A model generated the notes under the pieces. The model saw only the letters and a list, made by a program, of their open reading frames with translations, did not search any database and was not told where the DNA came from. Shown here one piece after another: positions 1 to 15,000 of a stretch of 15,000 nt of DNA (the first letter of the stretch is position 1; each line of letters opens with the position of its first letter). Source of the DNA: Chondrilla cf. caribensis (Eukaryota; Porifera; Demospongiae; Chondrillida; Chondrillidae); NCBI GenBank assembly GCA_964020155.1, contig OZ026548.1, forward strand, positions 272,501 through 287,500, in the 5' to 3' direction. A program made the position numbers and the translations under genes.

Positions 1-83
1 AGCCAATGGACCTAACCCCAAGGGGGAGGGTTAGAGTATCAATGCTATATGCCCTCCCTGTGAGCTATCCAATGTGTAGAGAG

Positions 84-154
84 TGTGTCGGTTTGTGCAG
101 ACTGACGTATCGGATGTTGTGTCGGTTTGTGCAGACTGACGTATCGGATGTTGT
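84..154 (+). repeat. 34-bp tandem duplication carrying the MIOX exon acceptor
   Basis: Two perfect 34-bp copies lie at 87-120 and 121-154. Each contains the acceptor-like string TTTGTGCAG followed by the same 20 exon bases. Only the second copy (AG at 133-134) opens the MIOX frame correctly; using the first would insert 34 nt and shift the frame. No exon could be supported in 1-83. Confidence 0.85.
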
Positions 155-937
155 GAAGAAAACCTACATTGAGCTGAGGAAGAACCAAACAGTGGAGTTT
201 GTCAAGAGCAAGGTCAGTGACTGTGTACCAGTAGCCAAAGGTTACTCATTGGTCATGTACGTACGTACGTATGTACCTGAGTTACAGAGGGAAGCCATTG
301 AACTACTACACTCCCCATTTAGCAATTATGGTCTTTTATGATCTATTATATGTATTTATGTTGTCATAGTAACAGTGTGACTTTTTGAATCAAATAATGC
401 ATCCATAGGAACTGATCTACATGGTACAATGCATACAATGCACATGTGTCTATGTAAGTACGTATGCATATGTATGTACCATCTATGTTGGATATGTATG
501 TACATAGATGTGTGTGATCATGTCACAATGTTTCCATTGGTCTCTACCTACGTATGTATGGAGATGTTGTGGACTGTCTGTTCTGTGATCTCTTGTAAGC
601 GATGTGTTACACCGGCTCTCCGTGTGGTGTCATGAACACCTTTTCTCGTACAGATAGAAGAATGGGGGCGCTTGAACCATGGTGAGATGTCTATCATGGA
701 AGCCGTCTACCTCCTGGACCAACTGGTGGACGAGAGTGACCCAGATGTAAGTTTGTGCTTGGAATTGTGTATCTTCTGTGTCATTGAGTGGTTGCGGGAT
801 CCTAACTGTTAGCTGCAGTGGGTGAGATGAAGATGATGCTGCCTTGCTTTGTACTTAGATTAGTCTACCAAATTCAGTACATGCTTTTCAAACTGCAGAG
901 AGGATAAGAGAAGTTCATCCAGACAAGGGTTAGTACT

Positions 938-998
<61 letters not shown>

Positions 999-1040
999 AT
1001 GTGTGTGTGTGTGCGTGTGTGTGTTTGTGCCTGTGCGTGC

Positions 1041-1087
<47 letters not shown>

Positions 1088-1853
1088 TGTGTGCATAACA
1101 CTAATGCATACATACATATGAATGCATTCTAATACATACACCATACCAGAGTACTTACACAAACACCACACACAGGCAAATGTGCGCTTACAGTACCATT
1201 GTCCCATCATCAATAACCCAACCACTGTACAACATGCCCCGTGTACCCGGTGACCCCTTGTACTGTACACAGAGTGGTTCGTACTGGTTGGACTGATCCA
1301 TGATCTGGGTAAAGTGATGGCATTGTGGGGAGAGCCGCAGTGGGCGGTGGTGGGGGACACCTTCCCTGTTGGCTGCCAGCACTCAGAGATGTGTGTGCTG
1401 TCTCACATGTTCGAGGCCAATCCTGACTCCAAGGATCCAAGATATAAGTGAGATGTGTATCTAGTGTGTCTGTGTGTTGGTCCATGCATGTGTGTGTGTA
1501 TGTGTGTGTGTGTGTGTGAGTGCATGAGTGTGAGTGTGCGCACACGTGTGTGTGTGTGTGAGAGTGTGCTTTTGCAGTGGAATTATTTTATTAGATTTCC
1601 TGTTCAATGTCGAGTGATCCTAATGTTAAGTTACTTGTTGTACTTCCAGCTCTAAACTTGGCATGTACAAGGAAAACTGTGGGCTGAGTGAAGTTCTGAT
1701 GTCATGGGGACATGATGGTATGTAGGTGTACTCATTGTAATGTGTGTGTACATCATAGTACGTATGTGTACAAGGTGTGTGCGAGTGTGTCAATGTGTGT
1801 ATGCTTGTGTGTGAATATATGTGTTTGTGTTTGTGTGTGTGTTTGTATGTGAG

Positions 1854-1924
<71 letters not shown>

Positions 1925-2202
1925 ATGATTGTGGGTGTATGATTGTGTACATATTTGTGGTGCCCACCTAATGACCCTCACTCCCTCCTTGCCCAGAGTA
2001 CATGTATCGGGTGTTGAAGGGCAATGGGTGCACTCTACCTGAGGAGGCCTACTACATGATCCGCTTCCACTCATTCTACCCCTGGCACAACTGTGGGGCC
2101 TACCAGCACCTCTGCTCCGACAAAGACAAGGAAATGTTGCCTTGGATTAAAGAATTCAAGTAAGGAGTACAGTGTGTAATATGTCATGTAGTTGAAGAGT
2201 GT

Positions 2203-2277
<75 letters not shown>

Positions 2278-2545
2278 CGTATGAAATGTATTGCTAGTAA
2301 GCTCTCTCCACTGGACAGAGTACCTACATGATGCTCATCCGTGAGTGATCGTGTCTTGTCTAATGCATACTTCTGCACACAAACATGCAACCTAATCCCC
2401 ACCCTCCACCCCCACCCCTCTCTCTTTCTCTCGTAGCAAATTCGATCTTTATTCCAAGGCCGATCAACCTCCAAACCCAAAAGAACTGGAGGGGTACTAT
2501 CAGACACTCATTGACAAGTACATCCCAGGTGTCATCAAGTGGTGA
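135..2545 (+). CDS. MIOX: Inositol oxygenase (MIOX), seven 3' exons, 5' end outside window
   Basis: Myo-inositol oxygenase is a cytosolic di-iron enzyme that cleaves myo-inositol with O2 to D-glucuronate, the first step of inositol catabolism. I rebuilt it from GT-AG junctions: exons 135-212, 654-746, 859-928, 1273-1447, 1650-1717, 1997-2159 and 2437-2545 (stop TGA 2543-2545). Together they give 756 nt, 251 residues, with every phase consistent. The human protein is 285 aa, so about 34 N-terminal residues are missing upstream. Diagnostic stretches seen: NQTVEFVKSK, LVDESDPD, PNSVHAFQTAE, GLIHDLGKV, GEPQWAVVGDTFPVGC, LMSWGHDEYMY, MIRFHSFYPWH and FNKFDLYSK. The family's di-iron ligands are all present: His of VHAFQ, His-Asp of IHDLGK, His of WGHDEY, His of RFHSFY and Asp of KFDLY. 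The C-terminus ends in the usual Trp. The protein looks intact. The acceptor of the first exon lies in a 34-bp tandem duplication. Confidence 0.93.
213..653 (+). other. MIOX intron (441 bp)
   Basis: The donor is GTCAGT and the acceptor is CTCGTACAG. The intron contains an overlapping run of TACGTA palindromes near 250-265 and further TACGTA/CATATG-type words near 458-480 and 548. The small open frames here have no coding character. Nothing else was recognised. Confidence 0.6.
944..1093 (+). repeat. TG microsatellite in MIOX intron
   Basis: A TG tract of about 150 bp, interrupted by GCATG, TTTG and GCGTGCGTGC. It starts 15 bp after the donor at 929 in the 344-bp intron 929-1272. The rest of that intron (1094-1272) shows no recognisable feature. 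Confidence 0.95.
1489..1564 (+). repeat. Imperfect TG microsatellite in MIOX intron
   Basis: TG-rich tract with TA, GAG and GCGCACACG interruptions, about 40 bp after the donor at 1448. Confidence 0.85.
1774..1923 (+). repeat. Imperfect then pure TG microsatellite in MIOX intron
   Basis: A degenerate TG-rich stretch runs into an uninterrupted (GT)n tract at about 1859-1922. It fills the middle of the intron 1718-1996. Confidence 0.9.
2200..2274 (+). repeat. TG microsatellite in MIOX last intron
   Basis: Near-pure TG tract with one TA interruption, about 40 bp after the donor at 2160. The following acceptor (AG 2435-2436) has a long C/T-rich tract. Confidence 0.95.
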
Positions 2546-3004
2546 TCACGACCATTTCAACCCAGATGCATGATAAAATTTTACTACTATTCCATATCAA
2601 ATGAATTAGTGTGTAATATTAATTTTTGTGAGTATATTATTGTTGTCTTTCGTCTAGTTAATGTAGTTAAGTTATACTATTTGAGTAGAGATATGTGTTA
2701 TCATTATATTATTATTCACATATTTATGATGTACCTGTCATGTTTTGAAATTTATGTATCCATAATTGAGGAATTAACTTGGATTTGAAGTCATAGCTTT
2801 TTACAAATCAAATTCAAGTTTACCTCTAGAAATTGTTTATGAAATTAGTAGTCTTTCCTTGTCTGAGTGGAGCCACACACACAGACTTTAACACAGGCTT
2901 CATGGTGGTGTACCCATTGTCCTCATGTTAGAGTAGGTTCGTCTGAGGTATACAAGAGGTCATAGTAATCACTATGCCATATTCTTCGTGAGAAGACGCG
3001 GAAT

Positions 3005-3020
3005 TGTCTATTTTTAGACA
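3005..3020. promoter_or_regulatory. Inverted repeat TGTCTA-N4-TAGACA upstream of ULK
   Basis: Perfect 6-bp arms around TTTT, ending 7 bp before the CRE palindrome. It may be a transcription-factor half-site pair or a chance palindrome. Its position about 370-385 bp upstream of the ULK start codon is the only functional hint. Confidence 0.35.
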
Positions 3021-3027
3021 CGCGCGA

Positions 3028-3035
3028 TGACGTCA
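3028..3035. promoter_or_regulatory. CRE-type palindrome TGACGTCA
   Basis: A perfect 8-bp CREB/ATF consensus site 356 bp upstream of the ULK ATG, preceded by ACGCGCGA. CREB/ATF factors are known activators of autophagy genes in other animals. That this copy is used is inference. Confidence 0.5.
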
Positions 3036-3390
3036 TTTGTTGTGCTCTCCAATACGGCTCACTGTCAGATCATAGGAACCTATAGTCTTCCTCATTTTGG
3101 AGAATGGATTGAAAGTCGTTGACTTGACTACCGAGGAAGAATAACCAAGAAGAGTATTAACTTACGTAGCCTACGAGTACCTTTAGAGACATTCAGGATA
3201 TTTTTGTGACCGACCACAGTCAGGCGTTCTATATGATTCTTTTTCAATACGAGAAGACGGGAGTCAGGCTAATACACTGGGAAATTATAGCCTTCTAAGG
3301 CCTTAGGCCGTCACAGCGTTGTGGCTTTTATTTACTCCCTTCCGGAGACCCCCACATTTTTATCCAAAGTACCATCACCGACCGTTGAAG

Positions 3391-14178
<10,788 letters not shown>

Positions 14179-14180
<2 letters not shown>

Positions 14181-14184
14181 TAAA
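14179..14184 (+). terminator. AATAAA polyadenylation signal overlapping the ULK stop codon
   Basis: AATAAA shares its first two bases with the TAA stop (14178-14180). If used, the 3' UTR would be only some tens of bases. A second candidate ATTAAA lies at 14375-14380. Confidence 0.45.
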
Positions 14185-14593
14185 TTTCATTACTCGTTTT
14201 AACGGTTAAGACTTGATGCTTAGCCAGCGTAAAACCAGTCATATTGAGTTCTTTTTATGTATTTATGAATGTCACATAATGTATCATCCATTTTGTATTT
14301 GTACATTGCGTTATTGCATTTTACATCAAATTCAGTGATTATTGACGGGTTGTGCACAGTGCTGTTTAGATGAAATTAAATGACCAAGAGAAACACTAGA
14401 GAATATCTATGCACGTGAGCATACCTACCTATAGGCTCGTACATAATATCGAGTGTAGCGGCCCGCGAGTACGGTAGTATGTACTCCCACCTCGCTACAC
14501 CCTGCTGCAGCTGGAAATGAACTGCTGGTCGCGCGCTTTGACCTTCGCAACGTTAACTACATGCACGCGATGCACACGTGATCAAGGAATAAA
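14181..14593. other. Intergenic region between ULK and the third gene
   Basis: Holds the ULK 3' end, then a hairpin at 14453-14500 and CACGTG E-boxes at 14412-14417 and 14575-14580, the latter 14 bp before the next ATG. No gene is seen. Confidence 0.5.
14453..14500. repeat. Nested inverted repeat upstream of third gene
   Basis: Outer arms GTGTAGCG (14453-14460) and CGCTACAC (14493-14500) enclose inner arms GAGTAC (14467-14472) and GTACTC (14481-14486). Six unpaired bases lie on each side and the loop has 8 bases. It sits about 95-140 bp upstream of the ATG at 14594. Confidence 0.6.
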
Positions 14594-14793
14594 ATGTCGA
14601 ACACTGCTGATGGTGGTTTGCGTGAAAGAAGAGCGGGCTCCTCGAAAGGATTATCTTATGAAGAGTTGAGCATTGGGGAACTCCGGGACGAAATCAAGAA
14701 GAGAGGGCTATCCTATAAATCGAAGAGAAAAATTGACCTGGTTAGAGCTGTTGTTACATCGCCGACCGCTCATTGTAACCTTGTGTATCTATT
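14594..14793 (+). CDS. First exon of an unidentified gene with a SAP-like motif (end approximate)
   Basis: The ATG has A at -3 (AAAATG). The frame begins MSNTADGGLRERRAG and then reads LSIGELRDEIKKRGLSYKSK followed by RKIDLVRAVV. This resembles the SAP helix-turn-helix (L..ELK.ELK.RGL...G.K..L...L), a small DNA/RNA-binding motif in nuclear proteins, though the glycine before the Lys is not obvious. Donor candidates are GTTAGA at 14741, GTAACC at 14775 and GTACGT at 14794; I cannot choose, so the end is a guess. The frame stays open to 14917 with a hydrophobic, probably intronic, tail. I do not recognise the gene. Confidence 0.5.
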
Positions 14794-14939
14794 GTACGTT
14801 GTCTTAAATGTGATTCGTTTTGTCATGAATACTCTATATTACGTGACTTTCTACTATGACCAATACGTTCCTCCAAGTCACATACTGTATAATATGTTAA
14901 TGTATGTACGTACATAAGTATCTGTAACTACTAATGCCC

Positions 14940-15000
14940 TAGTCTTGCGTAGCCAGACCTCCACACTAGCTCCACCGGTAATGTCTGGCTACCCGAGACT
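14940..15000. mobile_element. 61-bp MITE-like element sharing ends with the 6193 element, cut by window edge
   Basis: Starts TAGTCTTGCGTAGCCAGACC and ends GTCTGGCTACCCGAGACT, a terminal inverted repeat of about 20 bp closely related to the termini of the 6193-6315 element (TAGTCTCGCGTAGCCCAGAC). The internal sequence is different and much shorter. The last base of the element and any target duplication lie beyond the window. Confidence 0.75.

Larger units (their letters stand above)
2546..3390. other. Intergenic region: MIOX 3' UTR and ULK promoter/5' UTR
   Basis: The first part (about 2570-2850) is AT-rich and presumably holds the MIOX 3' UTR. I see no canonical AATAAA; the nearest variant is GATAAA at about 2572. 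From about 2985 the composition becomes more balanced and several palindromes occur (3005-3020, 3028-3035, 3295-3306), which fits a promoter/5' UTR for the ULK gene starting at 3391. The transcription start cannot be placed. The short open frames here look like chance. Confidence 0.6.

Noticed and set aside
6..341. Start of MIOX at the ATG at 6
   Set aside because: The frame passes through the duplicated acceptor region and shows no resemblance to MIOX before residue TDVSDVV. The N-terminus is more likely on an upstream exon outside the window.
860..1360. His/Thr-rich and Cys/Val-rich open frames over TG/CA tracts (also at 1626-1967, 4119-4423, 5938-6144, 12192-12386 and 13791-14180)
   Set aside because: Poly(CV) and poly(TH) are the translations of dinucleotide repeats and have no coding character.

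Overview
The window reads as a piece of a gene-dense, intron-rich invertebrate animal genome. I lean towards a demosponge (Amphimedon-like), because spacing between genes is under 1 kb, introns are short, TG microsatellites are very dense and the non-coding DNA is rich in TACGTA. The taxon is inference, since no search could be run. There is no bacterial or viral gene organisation.

Layout, all on the + strand. (1) 135-2545: the 3' part of a myo-inositol oxygenase (MIOX) gene, seven exons rebuilt from splice junctions; the N-terminal exon or exons lie upstream of the window. (2) 2546-3390: an 845-bp intergenic stretch that must hold the MIOX 3' end and the promoter of the next gene, with a CRE-type palindrome and other palindromes. 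(3) 3391-14180: a complete ULK1/2-type (Atg1/UNC-51) autophagy-initiating kinase, rebuilt as 21 coding exons totalling 2841 nt (946 aa plus stop). It has an N-terminal kinase domain, a Ser/Thr/Pro-rich disordered middle containing an LC3-interacting-type motif, and a helical C-terminal EAT (ATG13-binding) domain. (4) 14181-14593: a 413-bp intergenic stretch with a hairpin and E-box-type sites. (5) From 14594: the first exon of a third gene with a SAP-like motif, cut by the window edge. MIOX (inositol catabolism) and ULK (autophagy) are not known to share a pathway; they are simply neighbours.

Most of the remaining sequence is intronic and heavily invaded by tandem repeats: thirteen TG/CA microsatellites and at least eight minisatellites or short duplications. 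The most unusual signal is that several minisatellites are built from splice sites. Examples are a 35-bp unit carrying the exon 6 end plus its donor (seven donors), a 19-bp donor-like unit followed by a 30-bp acceptor-like unit filling the intron after exon 13, a 31-bp acceptor-like array after exon 18, and a 34-bp duplication of a MIOX acceptor. A 35-copy, 32-bp minisatellite with a clear higher-order structure starts 12 bp after the exon 9 donor. A 123-bp foldback element with an apparent 9-bp target duplication lies in a ULK intron, and a 61-bp element with the same ends closes the window.

Most long open frames in the window are products of repeats that lack stop codons, not genes.
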